Shown: piece after piece, positions 20,864 through 29,854 of the stretch
How the letters are laid out: each line of letters begins with the position of its first letter
Numbering within the stretch: position 1 is the stretch's first letter
Assembly: GCF_020524625.1 (NCBI RefSeq)
Contig: NZ_JAIVLL010000001.1
Coordinates: forward strand, 806,001-870,000
Direction: 5' to 3'
Source of the DNA: Brevundimonas poindexterae
GTDB lineage: Bacteria > Pseudomonadota > Alphaproteobacteria > Caulobacterales > Caulobacteraceae
Length of the DNA: 64,000 bases
The notes under the pieces: generated by a model
Told to the model about the DNA's origin: nothing
Database searches by the model: none
The model's input: the letters and a program-made list of their open reading frames with translations, nothing else
Made by a program: the position numbers and the translations under genes

Positions 20864-21864
20864 CCGACACCCTGGGATCTCAACTGAAGAGCCAACGGTT
20901 CCGCCAGAGCCGGGAGGCCGACTGGCGGAGGCTGGAGGCCCTGGTGGACAAGGCCGAAAAGCGTTCGCTCTCGCGCCTGTCGGACAGCGAGATTCTGGCC
21001 ATCCCGGTCCTCTATCGCTCCACCCTGTCGGCCCTCTCCGTGGCTCGCGAGACGTCGCTCGATCAGGGCACCATCGACTATCTCGAGACCCTCGCGGCCC
21101 GGGCCTATTTCTTCGTCTATGGCTCGCGCGCCTCGCTGGGCGAGCGGCTCGTGTCCTTCCTTGTCTACGACTGGCCCCGGGCGGTGCAGTCGCTGTGGCG
21201 CGAGACCCTGCTGGCCGCCGCCCTGATGCTGCTGGGCGCGCTCGTCGCCAGTGGACTGGTGTGGGCCGAGCCCGACTGGTTCCACGCCTTCATCCCGGCG
21301 GACATGTCACAGGGGCGTGGGCCCGAGGCCTCCACCGAGGCGTTGCGGGAGACCCTGGCCGGAACCGAGAGCGGCGAGGGGCTGTCCGCCTTTGCCGCCT
21401 TCCTCTTCACACACAATGCCCAGGTGGCCCTGCTGGCCTTCGCCTTGGGTTTCGCCCTCGGCCTGCCGAGCGCCATGCTGATCCTCTACAACGGCGCAAT
21501 ACTGGGCGCTTTCGCGGCGCTCTTCATCAGCCGTGGCCTGGGCGTCGAGCTGGGCGGCTGGCTGGCCATCCACGGGGTCACCGAACTCTACGCCGTGACC
21601 CTGGCCGGGGCCGCCGGCCTGCGGATCGGCTGGACCGTGGCCTTCCCCGGGGCCCGTCACCGGCTGGATGCACTGGCTGCATCAGGGCGGTCCGCCGGTC
21701 TGGCGATGGGCGGGGTGATCGTCATGCTGATCGTCGCCGGCCTGCTGGAAGGCTTCGGCCGCCAGCTGATCGCCGATACCGGTCTGCGATATGCCGTGGG
21801 CGGTGCCTCTGCCCTGTTCTGGCTGGCGTATTTCTACATCCCCCGACCGGGGGCCAGACGATGA
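20860..21864 (+). CDS. Stage II sporulation protein M (SpoIIM)-like membrane protein
   Basis: A 334-residue polytopic protein of the SpoIIM/DUF95 family. A cytosolic helical N-terminus (about 110 residues, FRQSREADWRRLEALVDKAEKR) is followed by about five membrane segments. The family block with HNAQVALLAFALGFALGLPS and FISRGLGVELGGWLAIHGVTEL lies around residues 185-245. In non-sporulating bacteria such genes often sit in MoxR-DUF58-RDD clusters, as here. It overlaps both neighbours by ATGA. Confidence 0.9.
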   Translation: MTDTLGSQLKSQRFRQSREADWRRLEALVDKAEKRSLSRLSDSEILAIPVLYRSTLSALSVARETSLDQGTIDYLETLAARAYFFVYGSRASLGERLVSFLVYDWPRAVQSLWRETLLAAALMLLGALVASGLVWAEPDWFHAFIPADMSQGRGPEASTEALRETLAGTESGEGLSAFAAFLFTHNAQVALLAFALGFALGLPSAMLILYNGAILGAFAALFISRGLGVELGGWLAIHGVTELYAVTLAGAAGLRIGWTVAFPGARHRLDALAASGRSAGLAMGGVIVMLIVAGLLEGFGRQLIADTGLRYAVGGASALFWLAYFYIPRPGARR

Positions 21865-22727
21865 AGACCCCTTCCGCCCAGCGCGTCTTCATCACGCCGG
21901 AAGGGGTCGATCTGCGGCTCCAGATCGCGTCCGTGGGTCAACGGGTCGGCGCCCTGGTGATCGACGTTGCGATCATTCTCCTGGTTCTCATCGCGCTGAC
22001 CATCGGCGCATTACTGCTGGGCGTCGGCGCGGCCGTCGGTGCGGGACAACTGGGCACCGAGATAATGGCGGTCATCTGGCTGCTCGGCGCCTTCCTGCTG
22101 AGGAATTTCTACTTCTTTGCCTTCGAGCTCTCCGCTGCGGCGGCCACGCCGGGCAAGCGCATGCTCGGTCTGCGCGTAGCGTCCCGCGACGGGGGTCCGC
22201 TCAAGGCGGAATCCGTCTTCGCCCGAAATGCCATGCGCGAGCTGGAGCTGTTTCTGCCGATAACCCTTCTGCTTTCAGGGGTCGGAGGGGATCGGGTCGA
22301 CGGCTGGACAGCCTTGCTGACCCTCATCTGGGTGTCGGGTTTCGTCCTGCTGCCCCTTCTGAACAAGGATCGCCTGCGCGCCGGCGATATCGTCGGAGGG
22401 ACCTGGGTCATCCGGGCGCCGAAGCAGAAGCTGGTCAGGGACATGGCGGACGAGAGCATCCAGCATCGCGCCGCCTATGTGTTCACCACCGCCCAGCTCG
22501 ACGCCTACGGGGTGCACGAGCTTCAGGTTCTGGAGACCGTCCTGCGCCAGAACCAGCCTGCGACGCTGAGGGTCGTGGCCGAGCGGATCGAGGCCAAGAT
22601 CGGCTGGAAGCGAACCGCTGACCACCATCCGCGTGACTTCCTCAGCGCCTATTACGCGGCTCTGCGCGAGCGGCTGGAGCAGCGGCTGCTGATGGGCGTC
22701 AGACGCCGTGACAAGCACGACGTCTGA
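21861..22727 (+). CDS. RDD-family membrane protein
   Basis: The start is ATG 21861, overlapping the SpoIIM-like gene by 4 bases; a much longer upstream frame is an artefact of reading through that gene. The 288-residue protein has the RDD domain: VGQRVGALVIDVAIILLVLI near residue 27, a second helix near 70, and AATPGKRMLGLRVASRDGG near 95. A soluble C-terminal half of about 110 residues contains ELQVLETVLRQNQPATLRVV. It is the last gene of the operon and ends 12 bases from the convergent gene. No function is established. Confidence 0.88.
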   Translation: MKTPSAQRVFITPEGVDLRLQIASVGQRVGALVIDVAIILLVLIALTIGALLLGVGAAVGAGQLGTEIMAVIWLLGAFLLRNFYFFAFELSAAAATPGKRMLGLRVASRDGGPLKAESVFARNAMRELELFLPITLLLSGVGGDRVDGWTALLTLIWVSGFVLLPLLNKDRLRAGDIVGGTWVIRAPKQKLVRDMADESIQHRAAYVFTTAQLDAYGVHELQVLETVLRQNQPATLRVVAERIEAKIGWKRTADHHPRDFLSAYYAALRERLEQRLLMGVRRRDKHDV

Positions 22728-22739
22728 CGGCGGCTCACC

Positions 22740-23693
22740 CTAGTCGAAGATCGAGGCGATCTGGTCCGGCACCATGCCTTCCTTGCTGGACCGCAGCTCG
22801 AAGTAGAGCGCCGAGACGCCGGCTGAACTGAAGACGCTGACGAGGATCGCCACGACCGTATCGACCAGCGCAAACAGCGCGAGCTGGTCGGTCGCGCCTG
22901 CCGCGCCGCCAGCCATACCCAGGAAGGTCGCTCCCAGGCCCAAAACCCACGCGACGATGAGATAGACGATGATCAGGACAAGGATCGCCCAACGATGGTT
23001 GCGCGTCAGGTCGCGGCTACGCCCCATGCTGGAGAGCACATCCCGCTTCTCGCCGACGATCACCGGAGCGGTCACCACCCAGATGATGCTCAGGATGATG
23101 CCGGGCACGACCAGCAGGATAAAGCCGAGCATTGTGCCGATGCTGATCAGGATCCCGGCGCCCAGCAGCGGCAGAAAGCGGCCAAATCCGGTCGCGAGGG
23201 CATCCCCGAAGCTGGTCTTCTTGCCATTGAATCCATTGATCGCTGCCTTGAGCACCGTGCCCTGCAGAAGGATGCTGCCGACCCATGCCACGACGGCCCC
23301 CAGGATATTCGCCAGAACGGACATGCCCGTGGGGAACCCGTAAGGGTTGCTACCTGCAATCTGCAGATTCCACAGGCCCAGGAACAGGTTCGGAATGCCC
23401 ACCAGAAGGATGGCGGCACCGAAAAAGATCACAGCGTTATTCCCGATCGCCGAGAAGGTCAGCTCCAGCACATTGCTCATCTCGAAGCGTCTGCGCGAGG
23501 ACGCCGGCAGGGGCTCGGCCGTCGACATGATCTGGACCGCGCGGTTGTTGTCGCCGACGAGGAACACCACCCTCTGTCCGACTTCAGGCCGCATGCCGAC
23601 CTCAAGGTCGGCCATGCCGAACCCATAGACGACCTTGTCGTCGCCGCGGATCTCGCCTGTGTCCGCGTCCAGTCTCTCGATCGTACCCTTCAA
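22740..23693 (-). CDS. Membrane protein with cold-shock-like N-terminal domain
   Basis: The first ~58 residues (MKGTIERLDADTGEIRGDD... VGQRVVFLVGDNNRAVQI) resemble a cold-shock/OB beta-barrel. They are followed by a polytopic domain with about six hydrophobic segments (residues 75-300), including GRFLPLLGAGILISIGTMLG and VVPGIILSIIWVVTAPVIVGEKRDVLSSMGRSRDLT. The second part resembles membrane domains seen in glycerophosphodiesterase-like and DUF975-type proteins. The combination suggests a cytosolic OB module tethered to the membrane. Function is not known. It converges on the RDD gene. Confidence 0.8.
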   Translation of the reverse strand: MKGTIERLDADTGEIRGDDKVVYGFGMADLEVGMRPEVGQRVVFLVGDNNRAVQIMSTAEPLPASSRRRFEMSNVLELTFSAIGNNAVIFFGAAILLVGIPNLFLGLWNLQIAGSNPYGFPTGMSVLANILGAVVAWVGSILLQGTVLKAAINGFNGKKTSFGDALATGFGRFLPLLGAGILISIGTMLGFILLVVPGIILSIIWVVTAPVIVGEKRDVLSSMGRSRDLTRNHRWAILVLIIVYLIVAWVLGLGATFLGMAGGAAGATDQLALFALVDTVVAILVSVFSSAGVSALYFELRSSKEGMVPDQIASIFD

Positions 23694-23780
23694 CTTCAGT
23701 CCCCCTCCACGTTGATGGAGGAAGCCTAGACTACCCGGACTTGCGGTGGCTAGCCGTGCCGCGACACCCCAAGGGGAATT

Positions 23781-25139
23781 CTAGCCTTGGGGGACGAACC
23801 GGCACGAACGGGCGCTGAAGCGGTCGCGGCAGGCCTGCTGGAAGCCGGCGGGGTCCGGCCGCTCTCCGGTGTCAATCCAATGCTCCAGCGCGGCCAGCAC
23901 GGTCAGATAGCCGGCGTCCTCAAGCTTGCTGTGCTGGTCCTCGTCGGTCGCGACCTGCACCAGCAGATCCGAGCGCCCCGCCGTGGCAACGGTCTCCGCA
24001 TAGACGGCCTCGGCGGCATAGGCGACCGTCGGGTCGTGCAGGGCATGCAGCGTCAGGGTCGGCGCCACGATCTGGCCGGTCAGGTCGGCATCGTGGGCCA
24101 GCATGGCCACGGCCTCCGGATCGGCGGTGAACCGCTCGACCCCGGCGTTGAGGGCGGCATCATCCGAAGACCCGCTGTAGACCGTCTGGCTGTTGTCGAA
24201 CGGATTTCGACCCCCCAGCCGGACCTGCACCAGATCCTGAAAGGTGAACGTCGCCCAGTTCATATGGGAGATCAGCTCGTCTTCCTCGAGACCGGTGATG
24301 GCCAAAAGCTCGCGTTTCCGGCGGCTCTGCTGGGCGGTCCGGTCCCGACCCGACAGGCCGATCCCGGTGCAGTCGACGATGCGACGGCGCAGCTCGGCGC
24401 GGGTCATGCGTGCCCCGGCCGGCAGGCCCTGCCACACCGGATACTGCGGGTCCGTCACCGCCGGGTGGTTGCCGCAGATGTACTGATAGACGGCCCGGAG
24501 GTCCGCGCGGAACTGATAGGCCCGGGTGCCCCCGTTGAGCACCCCATTGGTCAGCAGCACCCCGTCATAGATCAGCGCCCCGGTCTCGTCGGTGCCGTAC
24601 AGTTCGGCGGTCTTGGCGGCGACATTGCCGCCCCAAGACTGGCCGTGCAGCAGGGTCCGCTCCGGACGCCCGTACAGGCTCCAGAACAGGGCGCGGCTGC
24701 GATCCACATCCTCGGCCGCCGACCGGACGCCGTATCCGCCGCGGCGATAGGACGAGCCGATCCAGGCGTAGCCTTCGCGCACCATGGCCGAGAACCGGTC
24801 CAGATCCTCGAGCGAGTCGCCCTGCTCCGGCTCGCCCAGCCGCGGGCCGCCGTGGGCATGCACGATCAGATGGCCGTTCCAGTCGTCGGGCCGGGCGATG
24901 ATCAGCCACGCTCCCGCTTCATCGCGCACTGAAAGACAGGTGACGCCCGCCCCGACCGACCGCGGACAGTCGATGGAGGTGGGCTGCGGATCCTGTGCCG
25001 GATGCGAACCGGCCGCTACCGGCGCACACCCCAGGGTCAGCCCGACAGCCAGCGCCGCCCCGGCCAGCCGACGCCCCCACCCGAAGGGGGAACGCCGACC
25101 GACAGGAGAGACGTCAGGGGAGGACATGACCGGCACCAT
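23781..25139 (-). CDS. Secreted alpha/beta hydrolase
   Basis: A 452-residue alpha/beta-hydrolase-fold protein. The N-terminus has a hydrophobic export segment (AGAALAVGLTLGCAPVAAG); the Cys suggests but does not prove a lipoprotein. The nucleophile elbow is GQSWGGN (about residue 167) and the oxyanion region is VHAHGGPR. The late APTLTLHALHDPTVAY holds the likely catalytic Asp, and DEDQHSKL the likely His (about 402). The substrate is unknown. It begins 2 bases after the stop of the TonB-dependent receptor, so the two probably work together, for example on a ligand taken up by the receptor. Confidence 0.85.
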   Translation of the reverse strand: MVPVMSSPDVSPVGRRSPFGWGRRLAGAALAVGLTLGCAPVAAGSHPAQDPQPTSIDCPRSVGAGVTCLSVRDEAGAWLIIARPDDWNGHLIVHAHGGPRLGEPEQGDSLEDLDRFSAMVREGYAWIGSSYRRGGYGVRSAAEDVDRSRALFWSLYGRPERTLLHGQSWGGNVAAKTAELYGTDETGALIYDGVLLTNGVLNGGTRAYQFRADLRAVYQYICGNHPAVTDPQYPVWQGLPAGARMTRAELRRRIVDCTGIGLSGRDRTAQQSRRKRELLAITGLEEDELISHMNWATFTFQDLVQVRLGGRNPFDNSQTVYSGSSDDAALNAGVERFTADPEAVAMLAHDADLTGQIVAPTLTLHALHDPTVAYAAEAVYAETVATAGRSDLLVQVATDEDQHSKLEDAGYLTVLAALEHWIDTGERPDPAGFQQACRDRFSARSCRFVPQG

Positions 25140-25141
25140 GA

Positions 25142-28100
25142 TCAGAAGGTCTTCGACACGCTGGCGTACCAGTAGCGGCCATAGGGGCGATAGACCGACC
25201 CCAGATAGCCGCCCTCGGCCAGCGGCGGGCCTTCATCCGTCAGATCGCGGACACCCAGCCGAACCCGTGCGCCCGAGGCCGGTCCGAAGTTCTCGAACTC
25301 GTACTGGCCATAGAGGTTGAAGGTCAGCTGGTCCTCGACCACCCACGGCTCGCCCGTGTCGCTCAGCAGGGCCGGCTGCTCGATCTCCGACGTGTAATGC
25401 GCCGTGACGCCGACGCGCCAGGGCCCCTTGCTCCAGTTGACGTTGGCCATGGCTCGCCACTCCGGGCGACCATCCACGGCGATCAGCTGGCTGGTCAGGG
25501 GCAGCGGCGTCAACGGGTTGATGGTCCCGGCCTCGCGCGCGGCCACCAGTTGATCCACGATCGGACCGGCCGGTCGCGAATACTCCAGCATCTTTGAGGC
25601 ATTGAGGCTGAAGTTGAAGGTGCCCCACGCCGTCCGGCGCTTGGACCAGCGAATGCCGAAGTCGACCCCTTCGACCGTCTGCGGCAGCAGATTGACGAAG
25701 CTGTCGTTGATCGACACGACCGAGCCTGCGGAGGCCAGCCCGGTGCCGTCGAACAGGGCGTCGTCATCCGCGTCCGGCGCAGCGCGCACGACGTTCGGGT
25801 TCGAGCTTCCCTGCACCCGCAGCAGATAGTCCAGCGCCAGCGCGGTCTGGGCGCCCAGCAGGCCGACGATCTTCTCCTGCTCGATGCTCCAGTGGTCGAC
25901 CGTGAAGGTGAAATCCCCCCATTCGAGCGGCACGAAGGTGGGCTGGAAGACGAGACCGACGGAACGGTTGGTGCTCTCCTCGGGCTCAAGGTCCGGGTTG
26001 CCGGCGATCAGCAGCGAGGCGCTGGCCGTGCGGCCACAGTCGTTGAAGTTGGCGATCGTGTTCTGCCGCAGGTCGGCTTCACAGCGGATGTAGTCGGTGT
26101 TGGTGGCAAGGCGCGCGTACTGGGTGGCGTTGACCTGCTCCAGGTTCGGCGCCCGGAAACCTTCCGAATAGGAGGCCCGGATCCGCACCCCGTCGACGAT
26201 GTCCCAGGCCAGGGCGATCTTCGGCTTGGCCACCGAGCCGAAGTCCGAATAGTTCTCGAACCGGCCGGCCAGCTGGACATCCAGGCTGCGCACCAACGGG
26301 ATGTTCATCTCGGGCGATACGACCGGCACCGCGAACTCGATGAAGGCGCCGAACACGTCGCGGCTGCCCTCGGTATCCGGGTTGGGGCTGACGGCGGCGA
26401 CATTGGACTGGTTGACCTCGCCCGACACCATGTCGGTAAAGGTGAAGGTGCCGTCCAGGTTCTCGTCCCGGTCGTCCATCTGGGTCTCGTGGCGAAACTC
26501 GACGCCGAAGGCCACGCCCACATTCCCGCCCGGCAGGGACCACAGGTCGCCACGGCTCATCTTGAAGTCCGCCAGCGTCAGGGTGGTCTCGGACACCCGC
26601 TCCATCTGGAAGACGATGGCGTTGATCGCCGCGGGCGACGACACCCTGCAGTCGCCATAGCTGGTCGTGTCCACACAGCCGCCGTTGAACGGGTTGTAGG
26701 CGTCGGGCGTGGACAGGGCGAGCGACTGCTGCAGCGCCGTCGAGTTGATGTTCGGCGAGCTGTCCTTGGCGCGGGCGGCGGAATACAGCACGGCCGTCTC
26801 CCAGTCATAGCCGGCCCATTCCCCGCGCAGACCGCCCAGCAAGCGGGTCTGATAGTTCCTGACCGTGACCTCCTGGAAGCCGGCGTCCACGAAGCGGTAG
26901 TTGCCCATGTAAACGGGCAGGCCCTCGTTCGGCACAAAGGTCAGGCCCGGCAGGCGGTTGGGGTTGGGCGATCCGTCGGCGAAGGTCACCGGCCCGAACG
27001 GATTCCAGTAGTTGCTCGCCGGAATCCACAGGTCGTTGAGGTTGATGACGGGCGGCTGCACCGCACGGCTTTCGGCGACATAGAGTCCCGCCTCGCCGAA
27101 GAATTCGATCGAGTCCGTCAGCTCGTAATAGCCCGAGGCGAACAGGTTTACCCGCTCGATCGCCGACCGCACCGTGGTGTCGACCCGGGTGTCATAGCGC
27201 ATCTCGCGGTTGGTCGAGTTGTAGGCGGTGACGCCCGAGACCAGACACAGGCCTCCTGGCAGCGGGGCCCCGTCACAGCCGAAGGCGGCCGGCTGGATAC
27301 GGAAGGTGCCGGAAGTCGCGGCGATGCGCGTGCCGAAATAGCGGGGGCGGGTCGAGGAGGTGAAGCCCGGCAGCTGGAACCGGCCCCACGGCGTGTGAGA
27401 GGAGCGTCCGTCCGGCACGTCCGTGGTCTCGAAGCCCGGATACTGACCGAACAGGGGGCGCAGGTCGTCCGTCCGCGTGAAGTCCTGCTCGTCGGCCCAC
27501 AGCTCTGACCGGTCGGTGTAGCTGGCGTAGAGCGAGATGTTGCCGCGATCGAGGTCCTTGCCAGCGAACAGGTTCAGTTCCAGCTCGGTAAAGCCGGTGC
27601 CCTCGGCCCCGCCGTACTGGCTCTCGAAGGTCACGCCGTCGAAGTCGTCGCGCATGACGGTGTTGACCACACCGGCCACGGCGTCGGCGCCATAGATGGC
27701 GGCCGCGCCATCCAGCAGCACCTCGACCCGCTCCAGGCCCGCGACCGGAATGGCGTTGGAGTTGTAGCTCAGCACCGGCACCGTGCCCGTGTCCGATGTG
27801 CCCTGGCTGGTCGGGTGCTGGACCATTCGGCGCCCGTTGATCAGCACCAGGGTGTTGCCGACGCCCAGCGAGCGCAGGTTGACCGAGTTGACGTCGCCCC
27901 GGGCCGAGTTGCTGGTCTGGGGATTGTTGGCGGCATCGAACAGCACATCGCCCATCTGCGGGATGGAGCGGAACAGGTCGTCGCCCGACACCACGCCCGC
28001 GTCCTGGATGGCCTCGCGGTCCAGGACGACCACCGGCAGGGCCGCCGTCGTCGAGGCCCCGCGGATGTTCGAGCCGACCACGACAATGTCGTCGACCTGG

Positions 28101-28222
28101 GTCACGGGGTCCTGCGGATTCTGCGCGGCCGGGGCCGACTGGGCCAGCGCCCCCGTCGCGAACAGCGATGCGGTCAGCAGGGCCGAGCCTGCCATCAGCA
28201 CCTGGCGTGTCGTCTTCAACAT
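25142..28222 (-). CDS. TonB-dependent outer-membrane receptor
   Basis: The start is ATG 28222 (MLKTTRQVLMAGSALL), preceded by GGGAGGA; the open frame further upstream to 28606 overlaps dctA and is spurious. The 1026-residue protein has a signal peptide cut near ALAQ (residue 28) and a TonB-box-like stretch DDIVVVGSNIRG (about 44-55). The plug domain (VLDREAIQDAGVVSGDDLFRS, NSVNLRSLGVGNTLVLINGRRM, VEVLLDGAAAIYGADAVAG) and a 22-strand barrel follow. The C-terminus ends WYASVSKTF, the normal final Phe. The adjacent secreted hydrolase points to an organic ligand, but the substrate cannot be read from sequence. Confidence 0.94.
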   Translation of the reverse strand: MLKTTRQVLMAGSALLTASLFATGALAQSAPAAQNPQDPVTQVDDIVVVGSNIRGASTTAALPVVVLDREAIQDAGVVSGDDLFRSIPQMGDVLFDAANNPQTSNSARGDVNSVNLRSLGVGNTLVLINGRRMVQHPTSQGTSDTGTVPVLSYNSNAIPVAGLERVEVLLDGAAAIYGADAVAGVVNTVMRDDFDGVTFESQYGGAEGTGFTELELNLFAGKDLDRGNISLYASYTDRSELWADEQDFTRTDDLRPLFGQYPGFETTDVPDGRSSHTPWGRFQLPGFTSSTRPRYFGTRIAATSGTFRIQPAAFGCDGAPLPGGLCLVSGVTAYNSTNREMRYDTRVDTTVRSAIERVNLFASGYYELTDSIEFFGEAGLYVAESRAVQPPVINLNDLWIPASNYWNPFGPVTFADGSPNPNRLPGLTFVPNEGLPVYMGNYRFVDAGFQEVTVRNYQTRLLGGLRGEWAGYDWETAVLYSAARAKDSSPNINSTALQQSLALSTPDAYNPFNGGCVDTTSYGDCRVSSPAAINAIVFQMERVSETTLTLADFKMSRGDLWSLPGGNVGVAFGVEFRHETQMDDRDENLDGTFTFTDMVSGEVNQSNVAAVSPNPDTEGSRDVFGAFIEFAVPVVSPEMNIPLVRSLDVQLAGRFENYSDFGSVAKPKIALAWDIVDGVRIRASYSEGFRAPNLEQVNATQYARLATNTDYIRCEADLRQNTIANFNDCGRTASASLLIAGNPDLEPEESTNRSVGLVFQPTFVPLEWGDFTFTVDHWSIEQEKIVGLLGAQTALALDYLLRVQGSSNPNVVRAAPDADDDALFDGTGLASAGSVVSINDSFVNLLPQTVEGVDFGIRWSKRRTAWGTFNFSLNASKMLEYSRPAGPIVDQLVAAREAGTINPLTPLPLTSQLIAVDGRPEWRAMANVNWSKGPWRVGVTAHYTSEIEQPALLSDTGEPWVVEDQLTFNLYGQYEFENFGPASGARVRLGVRDLTDEGPPLAEGGYLGSVYRPYGRYWYASVSKTF

Positions 28223-28260
28223 GGTGTCCTCCCTCGATTTTCTTCTTGTTTCTTCGGCGG

Positions 28261-29619
28261 TCAGTCGTCCGCCAGAACCAGATCGTCGCCCGGCCCCGCG
28301 GCCGGATCCGGCGCAGCGGCAAGCGGCTGTGGCCGGCCGTTCAGCGCCTCTCTCAGGGCGTCGGCGTCCAGCGCCTTTTCCCAGCGGGCGACGACGACGG
28401 TGGCCACGGCATTGCCGATGAAGTTGGTCAGGGCCCGGCACTCGCTCATGAAGCGGTCGATGCCCAGGATCAGCGCCATGCCGGCGACCGGCACGTCGGG
28501 CACGACCATCAGGGTCGCCGCCAGGGTGATGAAGCCCGCGCCCGTGATCCCCGCCGCACCCTTGGAACTCAGCATGGCGACCAGCAGCAGGGTGATCTGC
28601 TGCCACAGGCTCAGCTCGATGTTCAGCGCCTGGGCGATGAACAGGGCGGCCAGCGTCATATAGATGTTGGTGCCGTCGAGATTGAACGAATAGCCGGTGG
28701 GCACCACCAGACCGACGACCGAACGGGCCGCGCCGGCGCGCTCCATCTTGGCGATCAGACTGGGCAGGGCCGCTTCAGAGCTGGAGGTGCCGAGCACCAG
28801 CAGCAGTTCTTCCTTCAGGTAGCGGATCAGCTTGAAGATCGAGAAGCCGTTGGCGATCCCGACCAGTCCCAGAACTCCCAGCACGAACACCAGAGAGGTC
28901 AGGTAGAAGGTCCCGATCAGCGCCGCCAGATTGGCGATCGAGGCGATGCCGTAAGCCCCGATGGTGAAGGCAAAGGCCCCGAACGCCCCGATGGGCGCAG
29001 CCTTCATCACTATGGCGACCAGCTTGAACACCGCGAGGCTGATGGTCTCGAACAGGTTGATCACCGGCTGGCCGCGGTCGCCGATCAGCGCCAGGGCAAT
29101 GCCGAACAGGATGGCGATGAACAGCACCTGCAGGATGCTGCCCGAGGTGAAGGCCCCGACCAGGCTGTCGGGGATGATGCCCATCAGGAAGCCGGTCACG
29201 GTGCTTTCATGCGCGGCCTCGGCATATTGGGCGACGGCGCCGGAATCGAGGGTCGCCGGATCAATGTTCAGTCCGTGGCCCGGCCGGACCGCATTTGCGA
29301 CGATCAGGCCGATGATCAGGGCGAGGGTCGAGAAGACGAAGAAATAGCCGAACGCCTTGGCGGCAACCCGACCGACCCGGCCGATGTCCCGCATCCCGGC
29401 AATGCCCAGCACGATGGTCAGGAAGATCACGGGGGCGATCACCATCTTGACCAGCTTGATGAAGCCGTCGCCGAGGGGCTTCAGGCTCTCGCCGGTCTCC
29501 GGCCAGAAATGGCCGATCAGGGCCCCGAGCGTGATGGCGACCAGCACCTGGAAATACAGGTGCTGCCAGAAGGGGCGACGATGCACGACCGGCGCCGAAT
29601 CCTGATGGATCTGGATCAA
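28261..29619 (-). CDS. dctA: DctA, C4-dicarboxylate:cation symporter
   Basis: DctA imports succinate, fumarate and malate with cations across the inner membrane. The 452-residue DAACS-family protein shows [14 protein letters not shown], the serine-rich loop [13 protein letters not shown] (about 275), [16 protein letters not shown] (about 310) and [14 protein letters not shown]. The start is TTG at 29619 (MIQIHQ), with GGGAGG 7 bases upstream. It is divergent from dctBD. The 235-base gap carries two DctD-like operators, so induction by dicarboxylates is likely. Confidence 0.95.
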   Translation of the reverse strand: MIQIHQDSAPVVHRRPFWQHLYFQVLVAITLGALIGHFWPETGESLKPLGDGFIKLVKMVIAPVIFLTIVLGIAGMRDIGRVGRVAAKAFGYFFVFSTLALIIGLIVANAVRPGHGLNIDPATLDSGAVAQYAEAAHESTVTGFLMGIIPDSLVGAFTSGSILQVLFIAILFGIALALIGDRGQPVINLFETISLAVFKLVAIVMKAAPIGAFGAFAFTIGAYGIASIANLAALIGTFYLTSLVFVLGVLGLVGIANGFSIFKLIRYLKEELLLVLGTSSSEAALPSLIAKMERAGAARSVVGLVVPTGYSFNLDGTNIYMTLAALFIAQALNIELSLWQQITLLLVAMLSSKGAAGITGAGFITLAATLMVVPDVPVAGMALILGIDRFMSECRALTNFIGNAVATVVVARWEKALDADALREALNGRPQPLAAAPDPAAGPGDDLVLADD

Positions 29620-29795
29620 ACCTCAACCTCCCTCGACGGATCATTGCCGCCGCTACGCCCGGACCCCGTTGGTCGGGATCACAGGCCATGAGTATCGAAA
29701 GCGATGGCCCGCCCCGGCAAGCGTGACGGGCCGCCGCAATAAGGACATGATTTGGCTTGGTTTTCGATGGGGCACGCCACGAGGGGGTGCGATTT

Positions 29796-29813
29796 TGTGC
29801 GAAAACTTGCACA
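29796..29813. promoter_or_regulatory. DctD-like operator 1 (TGTGCGAAAACTTGCACA)
   Basis: An 18-base inverted repeat with perfect 5-base arms TGTGC and GCACA. It resembles the rhizobial DctD upstream-activating sequence, of the type TGTGCGGAAATCCGCACA. It lies between divergent dctA and dctB, about 180 bases from the dctA start. Confidence 0.8.
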
Positions 29814-29828
29814 CGACCTGTGGCCATT

Positions 29829-29846
29829 TGTGCGAAAATCCGCATG
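29829..29846. promoter_or_regulatory. DctD-like operator 2 (TGTGCGAAAATCCGCATG)
   Basis: It is almost identical to operator 1 on the left half and matches the rhizobial DctD site in AAATCCGCA. Its centre is exactly 33 bases from that of operator 1, three helical turns, so two DctD dimers would bind on the same face. It ends 8 bases before the dctB start codon, so DctD may also regulate its own operon. Confidence 0.8.
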
Positions 29847-29854
29847 CTTGAGCC

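Noticed and set aside
28223..28606. N-terminal extension of the TonB-dependent receptor to 28606
   Set aside because: It overlaps dctA in another frame and is not receptor-like. The ATG at 28222 has a ribosome site and a signal peptide.
29605..29618. Near-FNR box TGGATCTGGATCAA at the dctA start
   Set aside because: It is one mismatch from the consensus, but it spans the start codon and codes for IQIHQ residues, so chance from codon use is likely.
29640..29795. Sigma54 -24/-12 promoter for dctA
   Set aside because: I looked for GG-N10-GC on the minus strand. The nearest candidates (for example TGGCGTGCCCCATCG) miss the GC or have the wrong spacing.
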